The position numbers and the translations under genes are program-made. The notes beneath the pieces are model-generated. The model worked only from the letters and a program-made list of their open reading frames with translations, did no database searches and was not told the DNA's origin. Below, one piece after another: positions 1 through 7,097 of a stretch of 64,000 nt of DNA. Each line of letters starts with the position of its first letter. Position 1 is the stretch's first letter. The DNA is from GCA-2709075 sp964492555 (GTDB lineage: Bacteria > Pseudomonadota > Alphaproteobacteria > MPNO01 > UBA2964), in the NCBI GenBank assembly GCA_964492555.1, contig CAZBKQ010000004.1:72813-136812 (forward strand), read 5' to 3'.

Positions 1-1164
1 CTGTTCAGTTCTTTCGGGATACGCCAGACATACGGGCTGTTTCTCGCGCCGATATCGGAAGCGAACGGCTGGAATGTCGCGATCTTCTCTTTCTCCATGG
101 GTTTGCAGGTTCTGATCTGGGGACTGTCGCAGCCTGTCTGGGGCATGATCGCCGACCGTTACGGCGCCGGGCGCGTGGTCAGTATCGGCGCGGTGCTATA
201 CGCCATCGGGCTCTACATGATGGCGACTTCCACGACCGAACTGGAAATCCATCTCAGCACCGGGCTGCTGACCGGGATCGCGATGAGCGCGACCGGCTTT
301 CCGATTATCCTCGCCGTGATCGGGCGCAGCGTTGACGCCAAACGCCGCAGCTTCTTCCTCGGCATCGCCAGCGCCGGCGGGTCCAGCGGTCAGGTCATCA
401 TGGTGCCGTTCGCGCATTACTTCATGGCCGATGGCGGCTATGTCAGCGCGCTGATCATCCTCTCCTTCATCATGGTGCTGATCATTCCGCTTACACTCAC
501 CGTCGCGGGACGCCCGTCGCGTCCGGCGGATCAATCGGGCGCGGATCAGAGCGTGCGCGAGGCGGTGTTTGAAGCCCTGAAGCACAAGGGCTATGTGTTG
601 CTGGTCATCGGGTTTTTCGTCTGTGGCTTCCAGACGCTCTTTATCGCCAGTCATCTGCCGCTCTATCTCAAGGATGTCGGGATATCGGCGCAGACGGCGG
701 CCTGGGCGCTGGCCTCCATCGGGCTGTTCAACATTTTCGGCAGTCTTGTCTGGGGGGCGCTCGGCGGGCGGTACAGCAAGAAATACATGCTGGCGAGTCT
801 CTATATGATGCGGTCCTTCGGGATCATCGCCTATCTGCTGCTGCCGGTGACGGATGTCAGCACCATCGTCTTCGCCTCCTTCATGGGGCTGACCTGGCTT
901 GGCACCATTCCGCTGACCAGCGGGCTGGTGGCGCAGATTTTCGGCACGCAATATATGGCCATGCTTTACGGCTTCGCCTTCATGAGCCATCAGGTCGGCA
1001 GTTTCATCGGCATCACGCTCGGCGGGCTTATCCGCGACTGGAGCGGATCCTACGACCCCATCTGGTGGTCGGCGATCGCGCTCGGCTTTGTCGCCGCACT
1101 GATCCACTGGCCCATCGATGAACGCCCGGTCGCCCGCATGGCGCCGCAATCTTCCGCCGGATAA
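1..1164 (+). CDS. MFS transporter, paralogue 1 (5' truncated by window edge)
   Basis: Major facilitator superfamily permease of the inner membrane. The reading frame is open from base 1. Its first residues (LFSSFGIRQTYGLFLAPISE) align with the region after the first helix of the two downstream paralogues, so the true start lies upstream of the window and the ATG at 97 is internal. The protein consists of alternating hydrophobic helices and has the loop signature DRYGAGRV after helix 2. The C-terminal motif SHQVGSF...GSYD is shared with both neighbours. The family resembles OxlT-type or monocarboxylate-type MFS carriers, which move small organic acids, but the substrate cannot be read from the sequence. 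It is followed after 14 bases by a second copy, so the genes probably share a transcript. Confidence 0.9.
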   Translation: MFSSFGIRQTYGLFLAPISEANGWNVAIFSFSMGLQVLIWGLSQPVWGMIADRYGAGRVVSIGAVLYAIGLYMMATSTTELEIHLSTGLLTGIAMSATGFPIILAVIGRSVDAKRRSFFLGIASAGGSSGQVIMVPFAHYFMADGGYVSALIILSFIMVLIIPLTLTVAGRPSRPADQSGADQSVREAVFEALKHKGYVLLVIGFFVCGFQTLFIASHLPLYLKDVGISAQTAAWALASIGLFNIFGSLVWGALGGRYSKKYMLASLYMMRSFGIIAYLLLPVTDVSTIVFASFMGLTWLGTIPLTSGLVAQIFGTQYMAMLYGFAFMSHQVGSFIGITLGGLIRDWSGSYDPIWWSAIALGFVAALIHWPIDERPVARMAPQSSAG

Positions 1165-1178
1165 TAACACCAACGATT

Positions 1179-2411
1179 ATGCCCTCCATGCCGCAAGACA
1201 CGCCCTTCTGGAAGAACCCCTATATCGTGCTCGTGCTCTGCACGATCATGATCCTGATCTCCTACGGGACGCGCCAGAGTTTCGGCCTGTTTCTGATCCC
1301 GATCAGCGAATCGATCAGCAACGGGCGGGTTGAGCCGTTTTCCTTTGCCGTCAGCCTGCAAACACTGGTGATCGGGATCAGCGTGCCCTTTGTGTCGATG
1401 ATCGCTGATAAATGGCTGGGGCCTGTCAAAATGCTGGTCATCGGCGGCGCGCTGTACGCGCTCGGCATGTTCCTTCTGAGCAATGCGGCTTCGGAACTTC
1501 ATCTGACGCTCAGCGTCGGCGTCCTCAGCGGTCTGGCGGCGGCGGGGTGCGGCTTGCCGATGCTGCTTTCGGTCGTCGGCCGGGTCGCGCCGGAGGAAAG
1601 ACGCAGCCTGTGGCTTGGCATCGTCTCCGCCGGCGGTACGGGCGGTCAGATGTTCCTCGTCCCGCTGAACGGGTATCTGCTGTCGCAAATGGACTGGACC
1701 GACGCGATGGTCATTCTGGCGGCCTTTATCTTCGCGATCGTCCCGATGGCGATGATCGTCGGCAAGGCGAGCGGCGGCGCGTTGGACCAGAAAAAAGACA
1801 CCCAGACGCTGGGCCAGGCGCTTTCCGAAGCGCGCGAGGCGCGCAGCTACTGGTATCTTTGCCTCGGCTTCTTTACCTGCGGGTTTCAGGTCCAGTTCGT
1901 CGTGACCCATCTGCCCAAATACCTGGAAGACACCGGCACGGGTGTCACCATCGGCGCGCACGCCATCGCCCTGATCGGCCTTTCGAATGTCATCGGCACC
2001 GCGATCGCGGGAAAGCTGGGCGGGCATTTTCAGAAAAAAAATCTTCTGGTGTTTCTCTATGTCGGGCGGTCGCTCGTCATGATGGTCTTCTTTCTGGCGC
2101 CGATCAGCCAGATGTCCGTCTATATCTTCGCTTCCTGTATCGGCCTGTTATGGCTGGCGACCGTGCCGCTCACGGCCGGTATCATTTCCACGATGTTCGG
2201 CCCACGCTATATGGCGACGCTCTACGCCATCGCCTTTTTCAGCCATCAGGTCGGCGGCGCGCTCAGCACCTGGATGGGCGGGGTGGTACGCGACGCCACC
2301 GGGTCCTATGACATGTGGTGGTGGGTGATTATCCTGGGCGGTGCGCTCGCGGCGCTCTTCCACCTTCCGATCAAGGAGCAGCCGGTGGCGCGACTCGCCC
2401 AACCGGCGTAA
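1179..2411 (+). CDS. MFS transporter, paralogue 2
   Basis: Complete 410-residue MFS permease with about twelve hydrophobic segments. It has the helix 1 to 2 region YGTRQSFGLFLIPISES, the loop DKWLGPVK after helix 2, and a C-terminal SHQVGGALSTWMGG...GSYD block. These blocks match the genes on both sides, so it is the middle member of a tandem triplication. It starts 14 bases after the upstream stop and ends 66 bases before the next gene, which suggests a single operon. The likely role is uptake or efflux of a small carboxylate by analogy with OxlT-like carriers. No substrate-specific residue could be recognised, so specificity is unknown. Confidence 0.9.
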   Translation: MPSMPQDTPFWKNPYIVLVLCTIMILISYGTRQSFGLFLIPISESISNGRVEPFSFAVSLQTLVIGISVPFVSMIADKWLGPVKMLVIGGALYALGMFLLSNAASELHLTLSVGVLSGLAAAGCGLPMLLSVVGRVAPEERRSLWLGIVSAGGTGGQMFLVPLNGYLLSQMDWTDAMVILAAFIFAIVPMAMIVGKASGGALDQKKDTQTLGQALSEAREARSYWYLCLGFFTCGFQVQFVVTHLPKYLEDTGTGVTIGAHAIALIGLSNVIGTAIAGKLGGHFQKKNLLVFLYVGRSLVMMVFFLAPISQMSVYIFASCIGLLWLATVPLTAGIISTMFGPRYMATLYAIAFFSHQVGGALSTWMGGVVRDATGSYDMWWWVIILGGALAALFHLPIKEQPVARLAQPA

Positions 2412-2477
2412 TATTTCCGCCATATTTCAGCGGTTTCGGGCACATTCCGCGCCCCCGCTATTCTGGAGAATTGACCC

Positions 2478-3704
2478 ATGAAGGCAGCATTCTGGCGCAG
2501 CCCGGTTTTCGTTTTGATGTGCGCGGTCGGCATCATTCTATTTGCCTATGGCGGACGTCAGAGCATGGGAATGTTCCTCCGTCCTGTATCAGAGGCGCTG
2601 GATCTTGGCGGCGTGTCCGTTATGTCCTTCGCGACCGGGCTTCAATTGCTTATTTACGGCTGTGCGGCGCCTTTTCTCGGCGCGGCGGCGGATCGTTGGG
2701 GCCCCGTCCGGGTCCTGATCCTGTCAGGCCTGCTCTACGCATTCGGGCTGTTCATGATGTCGCAATCGACCACCGAATTCGGTTTGGTATTGAATGTCGG
2801 CGTGTTCATGGGGTTGGGCTCGGCGGGGATCGCACTGCCCATGCTGCTTTCCATCGTTGGCCGGGTGGCGCCGGAGAAATGGCGTACTTTCTGGCTCGGG
2901 ATTGTCGTCTCGGGCGGCACTGCGGGGCAGATGCTGATCGTGCCGCTGAGCCACTACATGATTACCGCCAAGGGCTGGGTCTATGCCACTATCGTGCTGG
3001 CGACGATGGCGCTGATGGTGGTGCCTCTTTCCTTCGCGATTTCGCACGCGGCAAAAGGTGTTCTCTCCAAAAAGGATACGCAAAGCCTGGGGGACGCGAT
3101 CAAGGAAGCCGGCGGCCATGGGGGTTTCTGGCTGCTGACCACCGCCTTTTTCGTCTGCGGGTTTCAGGTGCAGTTCATCAATAACCATCTGGAAAACTAC
3201 CTCAATGCGACCGCCGTCGGCGGCGCCATGGCGGCAACCGCCATCGCCTTTATCGGCTTCTTCAACATGATCGGAACGCAGGCGTCGGGTTTCCTGGGCG
3301 GGTTTATGCGCAAGAAATTCCTGCTGGCCTTTATCTATTCGGCGCGATCCCTGGTCTTTCTCGCCTTTTTCCTGGTGCCCAAGACCGAATTCACGGTCAT
3401 CGCCTTTGCCTGTTCGGTTGGCGTGTTATGGCTGGCGACCGTACCGCTGACGTCCGGCATCGTCGCGCAGGTATTCGGGCCGCGTTATCTGGCGACGCTT
3501 TATGGCGTGGTGTTTCTGAGCCATCAGGTCGGCAGCTTTACGAGCGTCTGGCTTGGCGGGATCATATACGATCACACCGGCAGTTATGACTATGCCTGGT
3601 GGATGATCATCGGGGCCGGGCTGGTCGCCTCGATCATGCATCTGCCGATCAACGACAAGCCTGTACCGCGCCTGGCGGCGGAACAGGCAAAGGCGGCGGG
3701 GTAA
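2478..3704 (+). CDS. MFS transporter, paralogue 3
   Basis: Complete 408-residue MFS permease and third tandem copy. It shares the N-terminal YGGRQSMGMFLRPVSEA block, the loop DRWGPVRV and the C-terminal SHQVGSFTSVWLGG...GSYD block with its two upstream neighbours. The copies look roughly half identical by eye, so the duplications are not recent and the copies may have different substrates. A purine-rich stretch (ctggagaattgacccATG) precedes the start. The gene ends three bases before the stop of the convergent nfu-like gene. Its transport substrate is unknown. Confidence 0.9.
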   Translation: MKAAFWRSPVFVLMCAVGIILFAYGGRQSMGMFLRPVSEALDLGGVSVMSFATGLQLLIYGCAAPFLGAAADRWGPVRVLILSGLLYAFGLFMMSQSTTEFGLVLNVGVFMGLGSAGIALPMLLSIVGRVAPEKWRTFWLGIVVSGGTAGQMLIVPLSHYMITAKGWVYATIVLATMALMVVPLSFAISHAAKGVLSKKDTQSLGDAIKEAGGHGGFWLLTTAFFVCGFQVQFINNHLENYLNATAVGGAMAATAIAFIGFFNMIGTQASGFLGGFMRKKFLLAFIYSARSLVFLAFFLVPKTEFTVIAFACSVGVLWLATVPLTSGIVAQVFGPRYLATLYGVVFLSHQVGSFTSVWLGGIIYDHTGSYDYAWWMIIGAGLVASIMHLPINDKPVPRLAAEQAKAAG

Positions 3705-3707
3705 ACC

Positions 3708-4559
3708 CTAGTTCTGTTGATAGTAGGGGTTGGTCCCTTCGGCGTGTTCGGTGACATCCAGAACCTGCTGGATTGACGGCACCGCTTTCTTGATCTCGAC
3801 CTCAACCCCGTCCTTCAGCGTCGCGTTGGCCATACCACACCCCTGGCAGCCGCCTTCCATCCGGATATAGGCGCGCGGGCCGTCGACATCGATCAGGCTG
3901 ATATGCCCGCCATGGCCGGCAACCGCCGGATTAATCCGCGTATCCAGAACGTCTCTGATGGCCCGTCCTTCGGGCGTGTCGAGCCCCGGTTTGGGAATGG
4001 CGTCGCGGTAATCGGCAACGCGTTCGATTTCCGGCACATAATGGCGCAGCATGTTTTCAATACCGCTGACCAACTGGAAGGCCTGGCCTTCGAACTGCAG
4101 ATAGACAACGCCGTCCTTGTAACCGCGAAGAACGATGTCGCCGCCGCCCTGGGTCGCGGCGGGGCGGATACGGGTCTCAATGAGTTCCTTAAGCTCTCCA
4201 ACCACCGCGTCATTTTCATCGAGAGGCAAAAATTCCGACTCATCAATATCGGCGGCCGAAACACCCGGGGACACGTCTTCATAAACCGGCAGACCGGCAA
4301 CGAAATGATCCATGATGGCGCCGAGCACGGCGGGCTTGAGCTGAACCCATTCGATATCGTCAGACCGCCCCACGACCAGCGATTCCGGCTCAAGCGTTAC
4401 CGATAGAACATGGTCGAGCGCGAGAAGGCGCGCCGCGAGAGGAAACCCGGCCGCGTCACCGCCATTTTCAATCGTGACCGGCCCAGCGGGATAAACGGTT
4501 TGCCCCGGCAAAAATCTCAGGCTGGTCTCGATTTCCAGCGGTTCTGTCTGAATAAACAT
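3708..4559 (-). CDS. NifU/Nfu-family iron-sulfur scaffold protein with an extra degenerate NifU domain
   Basis: 283 residues in three parts. Residues 1-90 are an Nfu N-terminal domain (MFIQTEPLEIETSLRFLPG, ending in the VQLKPAVLGAIMDHF region). Residues about 105-190 resemble a NifU C-terminal domain (ELIETRIRPAATQGGGDIVL) but lack the CxxC pair. Residues about 195-270 are a full NifU C-terminal domain with the cluster ligands Cys238 and Cys241 (GGCQGCGMAN). Nfu proteins carry a 4Fe-4S cluster and pass it to apo-enzymes in the cytosol. Alphaproteobacterial Nfu proteins are usually near 185 residues, so the internal repeat is unusual. The gene stands alone, convergent with the MFS genes. Candidate clients in this window are HpnH and the CoxS-like subunit, but that link is inference. 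Confidence 0.9.
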   Translation of the reverse strand: MFIQTEPLEIETSLRFLPGQTVYPAGPVTIENGGDAAGFPLAARLLALDHVLSVTLEPESLVVGRSDDIEWVQLKPAVLGAIMDHFVAGLPVYEDVSPGVSAADIDESEFLPLDENDAVVGELKELIETRIRPAATQGGGDIVLRGYKDGVVYLQFEGQAFQLVSGIENMLRHYVPEIERVADYRDAIPKPGLDTPEGRAIRDVLDTRINPAVAGHGGHISLIDVDGPRAYIRMEGGCQGCGMANATLKDGVEVEIKKAVPSIQQVLDVTEHAEGTNPYYQQN

Positions 4560-4657
4560 GTTTTTCCCTGCCCGGCTGTCGAAAATACAGGGTCAAAATT
4601 GTCCATATCGGACAAAAGTCAAGGAATTAGAGGGTCAGAACCCCGAAACAGGCGCTG

Positions 4658-5512
4658 TTAATTCGCCAGTTCGGCGTTCAGATCATATTGCAGATCGGGA
4701 AGCGGCGCTCCTTCGGTCTGCGTGCTGTTGCGGATATCAACCGCCCGCTTCTGCCGGGAAATACTGCGCACCGCGGCATAATAATCGACCGAGGTGTTTT
4801 TCAGCTTCTCCAGATCGTCCATGACATTGGCGAATTCATCAACGCCGGCGACCACAAACCGGGCCATCGCCGCGTCTTCTTCATGGATGTTGTTCAGATA
4901 ACGCGAAAACGGGTCCATATAGGCGTTGACCAGAAGCCCGACAGCATCACGCGGGTTGGACGGGCCGAATATCGGCAATACCAGATAAAACCCTTCACCG
5001 ACGCCCCAGACCGCGAGTGTCTGGCCGAAATCTTCCTTATGTCCCTTAATTTCCCAGAACTTGTCCGCGGCATCATAGAGGCCACCGACACCGACGGTGG
5101 AGTTGATCACCGCGCGCTGCGTGGTTACCCACGCCCGGTCGAATTCCCCCTGCAGCAAATCATTTGCAAGGATGACCGGTGAGTTGAGGTTTTTAAGCGC
5201 GTTATGGATCCCGTCCTGAACAATATCCGGCAGGAATGTCCGGTACATTTCGCCGAGCGGACGCAGCAAGAGCGCATAAAAGAAGTCATTAAATTCGAAA
5301 ATCGCACGGTTAACGTCTTCAAGCGGGTCATTGACGTCGGTCGCGCCAGCCTGCGCGACCAGCGCGGCACGCGTTTGGGAATACTTGTCCGCCGCGTGGA
5401 GTTGCGGCGCGGCAATGACGGCCAATAGCGAAAAAATCGCCGCCATCCTCACAACCGGGCTCAAAATCCTGAAATGAGATCGCATCTCTCGTTCTCGGTC
5501 CTTGCGGCGCAT
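4658..5512 (-). CDS. mlaA: MlaA/VacJ family outer-membrane lipid-trafficking protein without a lipobox
   Basis: MlaA-type protein that, in known systems, removes phospholipids from the outer leaflet of the outer membrane and hands them to periplasmic MlaC. The core motifs are clear: DPLEDVNRAIFEFND, INSTVGVGGLYD, FGQTLAVWGVGEG and VLPIFGPSNPRDAVG. The N-terminus is a signal peptide ending LHA/AD. It contains no cysteine and neither does the rest of the protein, so it would not be lipidated as classical MlaA is. ATG 5512 follows a G-rich stretch. ATG 5485 would give a shorter signal, and TTG 5524 is also open. It is divergent from the MlaC-like gene hpnM across a 256-base AT-rich region, which supports a shared role in lipid transport. 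Confidence 0.88.
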   Translation of the reverse strand: MRRKDREREMRSHFRILSPVVRMAAIFSLLAVIAAPQLHAADKYSQTRAALVAQAGATDVNDPLEDVNRAIFEFNDFFYALLLRPLGEMYRTFLPDIVQDGIHNALKNLNSPVILANDLLQGEFDRAWVTTQRAVINSTVGVGGLYDAADKFWEIKGHKEDFGQTLAVWGVGEGFYLVLPIFGPSNPRDAVGLLVNAYMDPFSRYLNNIHEEDAAMARFVVAGVDEFANVMDDLEKLKNTSVDYYAAVRSISRQKRAVDIRNSTQTEGAPLPDLQYDLNAELAN

Positions 5513-5609
5513 GGAGACCCCCAAGACCCCATTCGTTAATCAGTACAATGACTTAACATGACCAACCCGTGGCGGCAATACTAGTCAACGATACCGCCCA
5601 AATCAATAG

Positions 5610-5625
5610 AATCGCTTAAGCGATT
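5610..5625. promoter_or_regulatory. Perfect 16-bp palindrome in the mlaA/hpnM divergent promoter region
   Basis: The sequence AATCGCTTAAGCGATT is a perfect inverted repeat. It lies in an AT-rich 256-base spacer between two divergently transcribed genes. Its size and position fit a dimeric repressor or activator site controlling one or both genes. No regulator gene lies nearby, so the binding protein is unknown. Confidence 0.45.
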
Positions 5626-5768
5626 TGGTTAACGGTTTCCCGATGAATTAATGCAAATAGAATGCCAACCAATTCAATGATTTAACTGAAAACTATTGCA
5701 AAATTCTTGCGAATTCCGGCCGCCGCCCCTACTTGGGTTGTAACAGATCGTTTTCCGAGGCTTATGCC

Positions 5769-6392
5769 ATGCGGCTGAAAATTCTTGTCATCTGCGCCAT
5801 GTTTCTTGGCATGCCGGGGCTCGCGGGTGCTTCATCACCAGAAGCGCGGATCGAAGCCTTTCACGCAAAACTGCTCAATGTCATGAAAACCGCGGATTCA
5901 CTAGGCGTTAAAGGCCGGTTCGACACGCTGCAGGGTGAGGTGAAAGCGCTGTTCGATCTTAAACTCATGATGGCGCTGGCCAGCGGGCGTTACTGGCGCA
6001 AGGCGCCGGAATCGGAACAGCGCAAACTGGTCGAGGCATTCGGTAATTTCAGCGCCGCGAACTATGCCAGCAGGTTTGACGGGTTTTCCGGACAGAAATT
6101 CACCACACGATCGGTAACAGAGGGGCCGCGCGGCACCCGTATCGTAAATACGCAGATCGAGAGTCCGGACCGTGACCCTGTCGCAATCTCTTACGTGATG
6201 CGAAAAACCGGAGCCGATTGGCGGATCGCAGATATTCTCCTCGTCGGAGGCATCAGCGAAATCGCTACACGGCGTTCGGAATATCGAACAATACTCAAAT
6301 CAGGCGGAACCGGCGCGCTGACCGCCATGCTGGAAGGAAAAACCCGGGCGATGTTGGGACCGGAGCAAAAGTCAGCGCTTCCCGCCCCGTAG
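5769..6392 (+). CDS. hpnM: HpnM, MlaC/Ttg2D-type periplasmic lipid-binding protein
   Basis: 207-residue secreted protein of the MlaC/Ttg2D family, the type found in hopanoid clusters as HpnM. An N-terminal signal peptide (MRLKILVICAMFLGMPGLAGA) is followed by the family core: PEARIEAFHAKLLNVMK, the FDLKLMMALASGRYWRKAPESEQRKLVEAF region and the C-terminal DWRIADILLVGGISEIATRRSEY block. MlaC-like proteins bind a lipid in a periplasmic pocket and shuttle it between membranes. I chose ATG 5769 over an upstream in-frame TTG at 5733 because it gives a clean signal peptide. Divergent mlaA and the nearby HpnN transporter form a coherent trafficking set. It overlaps the convergent HpnL-like gene by 21 bases. 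Confidence 0.85.
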   Translation: MRLKILVICAMFLGMPGLAGASSPEARIEAFHAKLLNVMKTADSLGVKGRFDTLQGEVKALFDLKLMMALASGRYWRKAPESEQRKLVEAFGNFSAANYASRFDGFSGQKFTTRSVTEGPRGTRIVNTQIESPDRDPVAISYVMRKTGADWRIADILLVGGISEIATRRSEYRTILKSGGTGALTAMLEGKTRAMLGPEQKSALPAP

Positions 6393-6677
6393 GTCCTCGC
6401 CCCCGCCCCGGCTGAAAAAACCCGCCGCCAACCCAAAGGCGACCCACAGGATTTCGCGAAACCGCCTGACCAGCGCCACCGCCACCCCGACCACGGGCGA
6501 ACCGGTAAACAGACTGCACAGCAACACAAACGCGCCATCGAGGGCACCCAGATTAGCCGGAATGAAGAACGTACCCGCCCGGACAAGTTGCGCGCCGGAT
6601 TCTATGATCCACGCCTCGGCCCAACTGACCGGATGGCCAAGAAAATAAAGCGCCAGATAGACCTCCACCACGCTCAC
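6372..6677 (-). CDS. HpnL-like membrane protein, C-terminal part (interrupted by assembly gap)
   Basis: C-terminal 101 residues of a polytopic membrane protein of the UPF0104/lysylphosphatidylglycerol synthase transmembrane family, to which hopanoid-associated HpnL belongs. Visible features are hydrophobic helices and the conserved block ESGAQLVRAGTFFIPANLGALDGAFVLL. The other half begins beyond the 100-N run at 6778. The two halves are in different frames relative to each other, which shows only that the N run is not the true gap length. Family members are about 300-330 residues and about 205 are visible, so roughly 100 residues are hidden. Members are thought to act as lipid flippases or channels. 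The function here is inferred from family and context. Confidence 0.72.
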   Translation of the reverse strand: MSVVEVYLALYFLGHPVSWAEAWIIESGAQLVRAGTFFIPANLGALDGAFVLLCSLFTGSPVVGVAVALVRRFREILWVAFGLAAGFFSRGGGEDLRGGKR

Positions 6678-6777
6678 NNNNNNNNNNNNNNNNNNNNNNN
6701 NNNNNNNNNNNNNNNNNNNNNNNNNNNNNNNNNNNNNNNNNNNNNNNNNNNNNNNNNNNNNNNNNNNNNNNNNNNNN
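6678..6777. other. Assembly gap (100 N) inside the HpnL-like gene
   Basis: Exactly 100 N, as in all six gaps of this window, so the size is a placeholder. Comparison with HpnL-family length suggests about 300 bases or more are missing here. Confidence 0.95.
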
Positions 6778-7093
6778 GCCGTTTCAGCATAACCGCCTTA
6801 ACCGGCTCTCCGCCCATACCGCCAGCGGGTAGTACGTAGTTAAAGGCTTCCCCGACCAGCCGAATCCACCACAGGCTAAGAAAACGCCGCCAGGTTAAGG
6901 GTATCTGATGCATCAACACATGCCAGGACAGCGCATCGCCGAACGACACCAGCCCGTAGGCCGCGGTCACCCAGGCAAGCCCCCACCCCATTTGGCCGAT
7001 GAGAGCAAGCGCCGCCTCGACATCGGTCGCGGCGATAATCGCCGCGAACAACCCCACGCCGATCAGCAGAAAAACGATGCGAAGCATAGCCAC
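6778..7093 (-). CDS. HpnL-like membrane protein, N-terminal part (interrupted by assembly gap)
   Basis: N-terminal 105 residues of the split HpnL-like protein: a first transmembrane helix (IVFLLIGVGLFAAIIAA), then helices around GWGLAWVTAAYGLVSFGDA and the family signature WWIRLVGEAFNYVLPAGGMGGEPVKAVMLKR. The start is GTG at 7093, or ATG at 7087 two codons later. It lies four bases after the stop of hpnN on the same strand, so it is probably the third gene of a unit CDP-alcohol phosphatidyltransferase, hpnN, hpnL-like. The GGEP motif after a helix pair is typical of the lysylphosphatidylglycerol synthase transmembrane superfamily. Confidence 0.75.
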
Positions 7094-7097
7094 GGAT

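Noticed and set aside
196..1173. Long open frame on the minus strand opposite the first MFS gene
   Set aside because: High-GC coding DNA produces long antisense open frames. The translation is rich in Arg, His and Asp without family motifs, while the plus strand encodes a clear transporter. Many similar frames in the window were dropped for the same reason.
4410..4661. Small plus-strand open frame opposite the start of the Nfu gene
   Set aside because: It overlaps the well-supported Nfu start, has no ribosome site and no recognisable sequence.
5733..5768. TTG start for hpnM at 5733
   Set aside because: It would add 12 polar residues before a clean signal peptide that begins at ATG 5769.
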